The notes beneath the pieces were generated by a model. The model did not search any database. It worked only from the letters and a program-made list of their open reading frames with translations, and was not told where the DNA came from. A DNA stretch of 64,000 bases from Sipunculus nudus (Eukaryota; Annelida; Sipuncula; Golfingiida; Sipunculidae): the NCBI GenBank assembly GCA_026874595.1, contig CM049308.1, positions 17,606,001 through 17,670,000 of the forward strand, read 5' to 3'. Positions 48,701-60,700 of the stretch are shown here, piece after piece (positions within the stretch are counted from its first letter, which is position 1; the number at the start of each line of letters is the position of its first letter). Both the position numbers and the translations under genes were made by a program.

Positions 48701-51700
48701 AATATTTTTGATGCGGGGGTTAAAATTGACACAGGCGGTGCCTGAGAACAATACCTTTTTTTTTTATGCCTGATATCTTACTTTTTATGATAACCTTATG
48801 TTCCTTGATTTTAACTAGAATACGGGTAGTCGACAAGCGACTACGCGTATCCGCCAAAATCAGAGGACGGGTGAAGTAAGGCATGGATTGAATGGCAAGG
48901 GGAAATAGAGGTACATGTGTTACATATTAGAATGGATCTCTGCCACATAAACATGACTGTAGGTGGTGCCACCTGTTATTTGAACGAGAAACTATCCAAG
49001 ATGTATACACATGCAAAATTTCATGTGGAAAAGTCAAACCACTGCAGAGATATGAGTGATTTTATCCCACAGCAGACAAACAGATGGACGCTGTGCAAAA
49101 ATGGTTGCAGGTGGCGCTACCATTTTTGTTTATGTTATAAAGATATCCAAGGGCTACATTTGTGTAAATTTTTTTTCCTGATTGGTCAAACAAGTCCCGA
49201 GATATGAGCTTGGATGTCTGCAGCATTAACGTGACTGTAGGTGGCGCCACCTGTCATAAAATCAAGAAAGCTATCTAGGATGTATACGCATGCCGAATTT
49301 TAGGTGAATTAGTCAAACCACTGCAGAGATATGAGTGATTTTAACCCAAGGCAGAGAACAGATGGACACTGTGCAAACATGGTTGCAGGTGGCGCCACCT
49401 TTTTTTGTGTATGTTATAAAGCTATCCCAGGGCTTATTTTGTGTAAAAAAATTTTTCCTGATCGGTCAAACAGTTCCCGAGATATGTGGGTTTATATGTG
49501 GAAACAGACGCACAAACGGACGCTGGGCAGAGTGGAAAGGTCAGAGGTCAAGGTCACTTGGTGAGGCACCAGTTCACATGTGACCCGATAATTTGTGTAA
49601 GTTTTGGATAATCGTCCAGTAGTCTCAGAGGAGTTCTCCGGAAACGAATGTGGCGGCGGCAGCAGAACCTGGTCAAAAACATAGTATCAGCAAAACTTCA
49701 TTTTGGCGGATACAATTACTGAAGTGCCCTACATGTGTGTATGTGCATGTGTAGGTGTGCATGTGACTTCAGCTGACATGTTGCTTGGACGGGTGTGTAT
49801 CTCACCTTCTCTTTTACTAACTCCGCTCTTGTATGCCGAACGACTTGTGTCTCCTCCTCCAGCAGTCCCTATACGATCCAGCGGCTGTACAAGATGCATC
49901 ATATTACAGGACTGGCATGAATACACTAATATATCAATCACTTTATCAGGAGGCCAAGATGACATGACTGATACTACTGATACTGATATAAACCTAACAG
50001 GATTTATTTAATAAATCTGAATAAAACAGAAAAACATGGATTGTATGAGTCTATCTAGATACTGAAAGGCAAATTATGTGCATTTGAAAAATCTGGCACT
50101 TTTGTTTGACAGTTTCGATAAAATCATATGCTTCTTCTGCCATTACTGTACTGAGTGTGGCTATGTTGCTGCAAATTGTGGAACTTTATTTATAAAAAAA
50201 ATTTACAGAATTCTAAAATTTCTATTTACAACAGCAAGATGGATGAAAAGAGTTGGTTATTGCACAAAGTATACAGAACTGACCTCTCCTCCCCATGTAG
50301 CTAAACTGTGATTTTTTATCAGCAGAGCAGCACCACCTTTTTTAACAGCTTCCACAAATTCTTCATTGACCACATGAACATCAGCCTTTTTAGCATCTTT
50401 TATATGTTTGCTCATCTTTTCAACCTCAGCTGAAAGGGAAAACTACACATCAGCACTTGCAAATCAATACCTGGAGCTTACTTGGCAACATTAAAATGAC
50501 AGCTGGCATTTTACCAGACTTGATATCCCCTGTGTTGACACACATCTTGCTCAGCACATTAAAGAAAAAAGGTAATTTTTTTTTCAATTAGTGCTTGTAA
50601 ACTTGCCCAAACTTTAATTTAACATGTATTTCTTGAAGGATTTTAAACTATTCATGATGTCATTAAAAAATATTCACACATGAAACAAAGTATGAGCAAA
50701 TACAAAAGACAATTTTCCAATTTTAAAATATACCACTCATATAAAACCATCAACTGATAGCACTACTGATATTCTTGACCTCTGACCTGTGTTGCTGATA
50801 CAGGCTGCCACTGTCTTGTCCACTTTGCTGGCCACACTCCCTCCCAGCCCCTGGATGACCTTGGCCAGTTCTGTTTTACTCTTACTCAGCTTTCCAGCGA
50901 TCACAAAGCTCATGCCCTCCAGCGGCTGGCTCTTTCCTCCAGCAGCAGAGCTGGCAGGCTGTGAGCTTGATGGGACAGCATCAGGGGGAAACGCTCGCAC
51001 TCTTGGTACATACTTGTATTTTTTGCTTAAAATATATTGACAATTTTCTTGAATAAACAGGGATTATCAAAACATTGTGCTGACATTTCAAAGAAAAAAA
51101 ATTTAAATCCAACATCTGAATTATGTGTATAGTTGAAATTAATAGTTTTTATCACTGGAATATATTTATCTTGTGAGGAAATGCTGCTAAAACTTTACCA
51201 GAAGAGATATCCAAATAAACCGGTGTATAATACAGATGTTTTTGTCTTGTCACATTTGTTTTTCCTTTTACCAGAACAGATATCCAAATAAATCTGTGTA
51301 TAATACAGATGTTTTTGTCTTATTACATTTGTTTTTTCTTTTACAAGAACAGAATTCCAAATAAATCTTTGTATAATACAGATGTTTATGTCTTATTGCA
51401 TTTGTTTTTTCTTCAATCAAGAAGAATTTTGCAGAGCCTTAATTATTTGTTTGTTACAATAATAACTAAAGAGTTTTTAATACATTAATTCACACTATAC
51501 AAGCCAAGGTGCAAATCTCATCTAGAATTTTCAAAACAACTCTGCTGTTATGAAGTAAATTCTGTGACCTCTTTCAAGATCTAACAGTGGCTGAAAGACA
51601 TATCAAACTGGTTACATCTCACAAGTGCTTGTGTTCTGAATGATGAATGTGCATTGTAGTTGGTGTTGTGAGATGATAACTTACAGACATTCCACGTCAT

Positions 51701-54700
51701 GGTACTCCGCAGGCACTTTGAATGGTTTGCGGCTGGGTTTCTTTGTGACATTCATGCATTTTGTCCAGCTTGTGACGTTACCTGTGCAGCGGTACCCTGA
51801 TGACCTGTAAGACATGAGAACTAAAATGCAGAGGAACAGAAAACCCATAGGTCAGAAGAAGATGATGGGTCATAGCATATAAATTTAGGTCACAGAGATT
51901 TAATTTGTGGTTTCCAGAATTTTATCAGAACCTGTCTGCATGTTAAGTTTGAGCTTGAAACTAAATGGTTTGATTTTTAAAGCTAATTTCTGCTTCTAGT
52001 GGAAACAGCCCCTCCATTAAGCTCAGATGACTTTCACTAAGTTGAATTAACAATCTTTTTATTAAGTAAATGTACAAGTTAGGAAAGATGTTTAATTCTT
52101 TTCTGTTAAACTTGAATTACTGACCATTGACCAACTCTTTTTCACTTTTTAAATCCAGTAGAGTCGGTATTTTAAATTGTACCTTTAGACTGTGCTAAGA
52201 GCACTTTTGTTTCACACTTCCAAGTCCTTATTAAACCCTGATTCACTCCTCACAAGCATTTCTAAAGCCTTCAGGTGCAACCATGTTCAGTACACACTTA
52301 AACCAGGTTGTCTCCAGTCATTTGCCTGAAGGTAAAAGGCAGATCCTAAATGATTGCGGTGCATAATATAGCTGTCATTTGCCTTGTGACCTCTGGCCTC
52401 ATTAAATATGCTTCGGTTTTGTAGAGAATTTAATTAAGGTGACAAACTCTATTGGTAAATATTTATGAGTTTCATGAAAGTCCATCAGATTTCTGGCAAA
52501 TAATCAAAACACTACTAAAGTCTGGTGACCTCTGACCTCATTAAACATGTATGGATTTTGCTAAGAATCAAACTTAAGTGAGATTTTCTATTGGTTAATA
52601 TGCATGAATATTGCCTAAAATTGAACTCGGGTGATATAATTTCAGGTAAGTAGTTATGGTGAATTTCGTAAAAATCTTTCAAATCCCTAGTAAGTTATCA
52701 TGGCAGCACATGGGTATAACAAAATACATCCCCTTTAACATAGTCAAATACAAAGGACAGCCACTATTCTGCTAGTGTGATAAATGCACCAGATCCGGAG
52801 TATATCTGCCTGTGCTTAAAACATGCAGCACAAATATATATTATGCAATATGATCTCAATGACACAACAAGCTCAGATAAGTCACACTTACTCATAAACC
52901 AGCTGTCCCTCCTTACATTCCTTACATGGTTTTAAAGCACCAAATATCATACAGTCCGTGACGCGATCGAGAAGTTTACTCTCTCCTGATGGGATAGCCT
53001 GTTCGTTGAATTCCAACAGACCCCTCAAGGCATCAGTTGACACGTTCTTGTAAAGCTCATCTCTGAGAGTCCAAATCAATTTATTCTGTTCCTGTAAAAA
53101 GTAAATAAAATCACTGCTGTAGAATATGTTTTTTGTGAATTTGTACGGACCAACATTTCAGGAACATGTTTTTTTCACAAGTTGCATGGACTGACATTTC
53201 AGGAACATGTTATTTTTTGTGAATTGCCTGGAGATTTTTTTAAGCTTAAATTGAAATTTCAAAGAAAATTACTGCATCAACAAGAGCCAAACATAATAAA
53301 AGGTGAAGCAAGAAAAAGCATTAAGGTGCTTATTCTTGCCTCAAATAAGCATACAAATAATAAACTTATAACCAGCTGGTCATAACCACTGTGATTCAAT
53401 AGGTTCTCCTCCACTTTCAATGGGCGAAAATGATTTAAACGTTTGCTGGCTGGTTGTTAATAACCATTATCTATTAGTAAAGGGCAATGGCCTGAAACTT
53501 TTTGTCCTTTCCTTTGCTAGTCACACCTTCCTGTGCATCTTTTTTTTTTTTATAAAGCACTGTTTGAGCATTTATTTTTCACCTATCAAAGTACCCTCGC
53601 AAGTTAAAGAAAATTGCATGTTGGCAAAAAATTTCATGGGTTTTACAGTAATAAGACATGCATTTATTCTGTTAGCTTTCTGGTTTATAAGAAACATTTT
53701 CAACTGGTGTAAATGAGTTGCAATTTTTTTTGAAGATCAAGTCATTTTGTAATAGATCCAGAATCAATCCCCTCTCCTAAATGCTCATGTTGAAAAGTTA
53801 ACATATACAGGTACAAAACATTATGGAAAAGCAGTGAACACTTGTCTGAAAGTTACAAAAAAGCCTCAATCCATAAAAAAGTCTACCTATGTTAAAATTT
53901 ATTATTTAAATAAAGTATACCTATGTGAGTTCTTTATAGTTCTTGTTATTCATACAATCTGTACTGCATTGAAAGTACATTGTTTCTTCTAAAGATTAGA
54001 GTAACTGTACTAAAGCCTACCTTTAGATGCTCCAGAAAAGAAATAACAAGCATGCTGTTTAAAAGACAGCAATATAATACTTTCCTTGAAAAAATTCCAT
54101 ACATAAACAGAAATTTTCTATAGGTCAAAACAGTCTTCTCTTCTACAACATTTAACTGACTGCATAGAAACTGAGTCTTAAACTACGTTTGTTTTGAAGT
54201 ACACTGAAATGTCATCACAGATCACAGAGACATCACCAGGACATTTGCAAATTACAAATTTAAACTAGAATACGGGTAGTCGACAAGCGACTACGTGTAT
54301 CCACCTAAATCAGAGTGGAACGGGTGAAGTGAGGCATGGATTGAGTGGGAAGGGGAAACAGTGTGAAGTGTAGCATATTAGCATGGATGTCTGCAGCCGA
54401 AATGTGTATGTAGGTTGCACCACCTATCACAAAATCCAGAAAGCTGTCCAAGTTGTATACATATGCAAAATTTAAGGCAGATAAGTCAAACCACTACATG
54501 TATATGAGTGATTTTAGCCCATGGTAGACAAACAGACAGACGCTGTACAAAAATGGTTGCAGGTGGTGCCACCAGTTTTGCATATGATTAAGAGCTATGT
54601 GAGATCTATACATATGCAAAACTTTGGCCCAATCAGTCAAACAGTTCCCAGGATATGAGCTTGGATGTCTGCAGCATAAACTAGAATGTAGGTGGTGCCA

Positions 54701-57700
54701 CCTGTAATAAAATCAAGAATGCTGTCCAGGATTTATAAACCTGCAAAATTTTAGGCAGATATGTCAAACCACTGCAGAGATACGAGTGATTTTTATCCCA
54801 CTGCAGACAAACAGACGGAAGCAGTGCAAAAATGGCTGCAGGTGGCGCCACCAGTTTTGCGTATGGTAAAGAGCTATGTGGATCTATACACATGCAAAAT
54901 TTTGACCCAATCGGTCAAACAGTTCCTGAGATATGAGCTTGTATGTCTGCAGCATAACATTAATGTAGGTGGCGCCACCTGTCATAAAATCAGGAAAGCT
55001 ATCCAGGATGTATACGCATGCCGAATTTCAGGTGAATTAGTCAAACCACTGCAGAGATATGAGTGATTTTAACCCAAGGCAGACGAACAGATGGTAACTG
55101 TGCAAACATGGTTGCAGGAGGCGCCACCATTTTTTTGTGTATGTTATAAAGCTATCCAACAGCTACATTTGCGCAAAAATTTTTTTCCTGATCGGTCAAA
55201 TGGTTCCAGAGATATGTTGGTTTATGTGTGGAAACAGATGCACAAATGGATGCTGGGCAGAGGAAAGGTCAGAGGTCAAAACAAAATCGGGGTGCAGCAG
55301 TTCACATGTGACCCGAACATAATCCTAGGTTTCATAAAATTCTGCCCAGCGGTTACAGAGGAGTTCTTCGGACACCTACGCGGTGGCGGCGGCGGTGGGC
55401 TGAAAACATAGTATCCGCAAAACTCTGTTTTGGCGGGTACAATGATGCCTATGTCTCTCTTATATCTTATGGATAAATTATTTTGCTATTCTATAAAGAC
55501 AAGTCAACAATATTTTTTCAAATTGATCATATATTGTCATGTTACCTTCTGAGATGATTGCTGAATTTTAATTGCTGATAAAATTTGAAAAAACTAGAAT
55601 ACGGGTAGTCAACAAGGGACTACGTGTACCCACCAAAATCAGAGTGAAACGGGTGAAGTGAGGCATGGATTGAGTGGCAAGGGGAAATAGAGTGGTGTGT
55701 TGCATATTAGCATGGATGTCTGCAGCCGAAATGTGTATGTAGGTTGAGCAACCTACCAAAAATCTAGAAAGCTGTCCAAGTTGTATACATATGCAAAATT
55801 TTAGGCAGATATGTGAAACCACTGCCGAGATATGAGTGATTTTTTCCCGGGGAAGACAAACAGACAGACGCTGTGCAAACATGGTTGCAGGGGGCACCAT
55901 CAGTTTTGTGTATGATAAAGAGCTAGGTTAGATCTATACACATGCAAATTTTCATGAAGATACGTCAAACCAGTCCGGAGATATAAGCATGGATGTCTGC
56001 AGCGTGAACATGAATGAAGGTGGCGCCACCTGTTATAAAATCAAGAAAGCTATCCAGGATGTATAGGCATGCCAAATTTAAGGTGAATTAGTCAAACCAC
56101 TGCAGAGATATGAGTGATTTTAACCCAAGGCAGACAAACAGATGAACACTGTGCAAACATGGTTGCAGGTGGCGCCACCATTTTTTGTGTATGTTATAAA
56201 GCTATCAAATGGCTACATTGGTACAAAATTTTTTTCCTGATCAGTCAAAGGGTTCCAGAGATATGTTGGTTTATGTGTGGAAACAGACGCACAAATGAAT
56301 GCTGGGCAGAGAAGAAAGGTCATAGGCCAATGCAAATTGGTTAGGCACCAGTTCACATGTGACCCAATAATTGGTAAAAGTTTCAGAAAAATCCGTCCAG
56401 TAGTCTCAGAGGAGTTCTCCGGAAACGAACAAGGCCGCTGCGGCAGAACCCGGTCAAAAACATAGTTTTGTTTTGGTGGATACAAATATCTTTAAAATAC
56501 ACGAGGACATGGATGTTGGTGTTTGGTTCTATTTATGTTTTTATGTATGAGGTAAGCACTTTATAAAATACAAACTTTTAGCTCTTTTTCCTCTGGAGAT
56601 TCTTCTGTTTTAGCTTTCTTTCCTCCAACTTTTGGGTCCTCAGCTTTCCTTTTCTTCCTGATAAATAAAGGAATTAAGTTTTTTCTGAACATACTCCCTT
56701 TGTTTTTAATAAAAGACTTGCATATGAATATCCTGGATGCTATTTCAGCCCTAATACTGATTTTAAACATAACAATACACCAAAACCATATGGCCATTTT
56801 CAATTCATTAGTCCTTTTTAAACTTAAAAGGACATTAAAAAGATCAAAATTATAACAGTCAGGTAGATGCCAGTGTATTCAATGATGTTGGCAAGTTTTT
56901 CTATTGTAAACTTACTTTTTTACTTGGATAAGTGTCTTATAGTTCCATTAAAGTTCATCCTTTTTTGGATTTGATACATAAAACAAGATCTTATATTAAT
57001 AACTGGCTATTTAGAATATCTCTTTCTTACAAAAAAAAAACTTACTTTTCTCCTTTGCCAAGTTTTTTCACCAACTCCGCCTGGTCTTCTTTGGAAAGTG
57101 TACCAAATCCTAGGATTCTGTAAAACAAGAGATTTTTTTTTCCAAATAATCTTACTCTTGAAGTGCTTTCCTGTTAACCTTAGAATTTTTTAAGAATTCC
57201 ACAATAAAACCAGCTTGAGTATTATCCCAGTAGTCTGGCTATATGTGAAAAATGGGTATCCAAGTTTGCAATCGCAACAAGATCTTTGCCGCACTGAAAG
57301 TTCAGTTTGTAAATTTTCCAAATGAGTGTGACTTGGCACTTAGACACACAGATGCAAAATGTAAATGGCACTAAAGGGTCTGAAAACAGCTTAAACTATG
57401 ACAACAATAGTCACAAGATGGATATTTAAAATAAAAATATATTTAACTAAAAATCTGCATTCCCTTAGATACATGCCTCCGCTATGGGAGCACAAGTTTC
57501 AAAAATGCTCTGCGGACACACTGAATACCATCTCTCCGAGGTGCTGGGTGCTACACCTTAACCTGAACAGGGGGCCATGCCTCATAATAAGATAAGATGC
57601 TACAAAAAATAAAACACTGGATAATTTCTTTAATAGTCACTTAAACTATACATTATCTGTACTGGATACTCCTTCAGAGCTGAATGTAACACCATGCACT

Positions 57701-60700
57701 CTATAATCTGAAAAAAATAGCAGTCTTTAGTATATTTATGTCCAAAATATTTGTATTTAATAAATACAGATCTGTTTGCTGATCTTAGCCTTACTTTTTG
57801 GGTTCCATTTCTGGTCCAAAACCAAGGTCATCTCTGTTATCATTGAAACAATCAACATGATGCCAAAGTTCTGTTGGACGTCCATAAACCGTCATACTCT
57901 CTCCCTCTGAGTCAATCTTAGCAATGCGTACAACTCCCTATAAAAACAAAAATGTATTTCATCTCAATACACATAATTCAAATATAAAATGATGGATCTG
58001 CAAATGGCTCATCTTCTGTCTGGGTAATGTGAGTACCAATTTTGGGCAACTATACAGTCACAGAGCATTATTATTATAAGCCTTTTTTTTCTAAATAAAC
58101 CCCCCCCCCCCATTCCCTCCCTGTGAATGGTGGTTTTGTTAGTAAACTGTTGTGAGCTTTTCTGTATAAATGAGAATTTTCTCTGTTAAAGTTTATACGC
58201 CAGAGTAAGCCAACCGAAAATTTTCCCTTATTGGGCCTATTATCACCCATCCAGCCTCGTTCCCGTGTATGTAGGTCACACTTCCGCTACCTGTAATCAT
58301 TTTTTCGAAGGCGGAAGCAAGTGGACTGGGAGGGAGTTTGTTTGTAATACAGAAAAGCTCACAACAGTTTACTAACAAAACCACCATTCACAGGGAGGGA
58401 ATGGGGGGGTTTTATTACGTAAACATAATTGTGAGCTGTTTCTGTATTAATGAGAAAAGAACAGACAGCCCTTGGGGAGGGAGCACCTACTTGTAACGAT
58501 GGAACGAGGAGAATCTCAGTGCTGGGACGGCGCAGCAGACGACGTCGGCGGTGGAACAGACGGAGAGGAAGAAGATGGCCTGGAAAATGGAAGGACCTCA
58601 CCCGCTGCTATCACAGGGCCCAGGGAGTAAAGGCCCGAAGCCTGGAGCTGAACATCCTTTAGATAAAAGCGTGTGAACATAGATGGGGATTTCCAGTAGC
58701 CCTTCTTGACCAATTGATTGGGTGAGATCCCGGAGAAATGGCCAAAGGAAGTAGAAAGAGCTCGAATGTCATGAGCCTTGATGTGAAGTTGTTCTAAGGT
58801 GGATGGAGAAGCTGATTCATAGGCGGCGACGATAGTAGCTTTGAGCCACGCACTAATGGTGATAGGGCTAATCTCCTTATTGGAAGTGGTGACTTTGGTA
58901 GAAATAAACAACTTCTTGCAAACCACCCCCCCCCCCCCCCCCCCGTAAAGAATGAGTGGCTTTAAGATAATAACGTAACGCACGAACTGGGCAATTGGTA
59001 GCCCCATAACGGTACTGACGTTAGGGTGGGCCGGAACGTGCCAAGCAGACGGAGAATCATCGAAATTTTTGTTCTTTCTATAAAAATCCGGAGGAAAATG
59101 TAGGGTGGCCGTCGGCCGCAATTTGCGTGAATTTCGAATCAGCCACGAGGGCATGAAGCTTAGGGCGGCGACCGGCAGAGGCAAGAGCGAGGAGGAAAAC
59201 CGTTTTCCGAGATAAATGGAGAAGATGGGCCGAACGCAGTGGCTCATAAGGGGGTTCCCGGAGGAAACGTAAGACGACGTCCAGGCGCCAGGAAGGCGCA
59301 ACATACCGAGGACGAGACGCACGGGCATGAACCCCCTTGAGAAAATCCGACACCAACGGATGATGAAGGACACGATCGTGACCCAGCGGACGGAGCACAG
59401 ACAGCAGGGCGGCACGATAGCCACGCAGAGAGGGATAGGATAAATGTTTATCCTGCAGTAAGAACACAAAAAAGTCCAAAACCTCCGCAAGCGACGGATC
59501 TAATGGGGAGATTCCACGGGAAGATGCCCACTCGGTGAAGAGACGCCACCGGGAGTCATAGATGTGTGAAGAACGGCAACGGGGAGCCGAGGCAAGGAGA
59601 GCAGCCGGACTTGAAATGCCCTGATCCTTGAGGTGTCCGAGGAGAGCAGGCATGCGCATAGAGGGCACGACCGAAAGGGGCGACGCGCTCAATAACAACG
59701 GGAGCGCGAGGCGGAGCGGTAGTAGAAGCGGGGGGCAAAGAGCAGCGAGCGCCACAGAGGAAACCAGGGAGCCGCAGGATGAAACGGTAGTATCAGAAGG
59801 AGGGTCGTCTGGTCCGCGCGGGACAAGCGGAGAAGGACACGGCGGATGAGATGAGGCGCCGGAAATGCAAAGAGAAACCGGTGAGACCACCCTGACGGTG
59901 GCGTGTCGGGGAGATGGTCGCAAGGGTGACGTAGACGCGTCGCGGAAGGTACGAGAACAGGGAGGGACAGAAAATTGAACAGATCGAATTCCGGCCGCCC
60001 CAGGTCAGCGAAAACACTCCGAACAACCGGGAGCGGAAGGAGCATCGGGGGAGGAGGAGACGCAGGACGACGGGAAAGGGCGTCCGCGAGGATGTTAGAC
60101 ACGCCCGGAAGATGTGACGCACGAACCGATGCCCGGAGAGAGATGCATAGATCGAACAAAAGGTAGGTCTACTGCATGAGAGAGGGAGAACGGTACCGCC
60201 CTGCCTGTTGATATATGCCACAACCGTGGTATTGTCGGTTCGGACGAGAATGTGATGGCCGATCAAGCGGGGAGACCAGCGGGAGATCGCGCGACGGACG
60301 GCACGCAGTTCGAGGATATTGATATGAAGCAGACGTTCCGACAGGGACCATATCCCCGAAGCGCGAAGATTGGCAAGATGGGCCCCCCAACCGAGGAGAG
60401 ACGCATCGGTATAGATGGTGCAATTGACATCTTGGGAAAAAGGAACGCCGCGCAGGAGACATGGAAGGTCCAGCCAGGGACGAAGGGACCTCCAGGTGAG
60501 CCGAAACGGGAGGACCGTGGGACGAACCGAGGTTAAACGGAGAAGGCCGTGATGGCGCAGGAGAGACTGAATCGGACGTAGGTACAGTTGGCCGAACAGG
60601 ATAAAAGACGCGGCCCAGTTGAGAGCGCCGTGGAGAGAAGCCGCCGTGCAAGAGTTAACACGGCGCAGCGTGAGAAATGAACGAATCTGCCGGCGGAGCT

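Larger units (their letters stand above)
49885..54262 (-). other. PARP1: PARP1 introns over zinc finger 3, BRCT and linker, other content
   Basis: Apart from exons and the two tandem repeats noted, these introns are AT-rich with no recognised mobile element. The stretch 53092-54262 shows no coding or repeat signal. Confidence 0.45.

Noticed and set aside
53420-53716. 98-codon open frame on the + strand
   Set aside because: AT-rich, hydrophobic by composition, no motif, no second exon.
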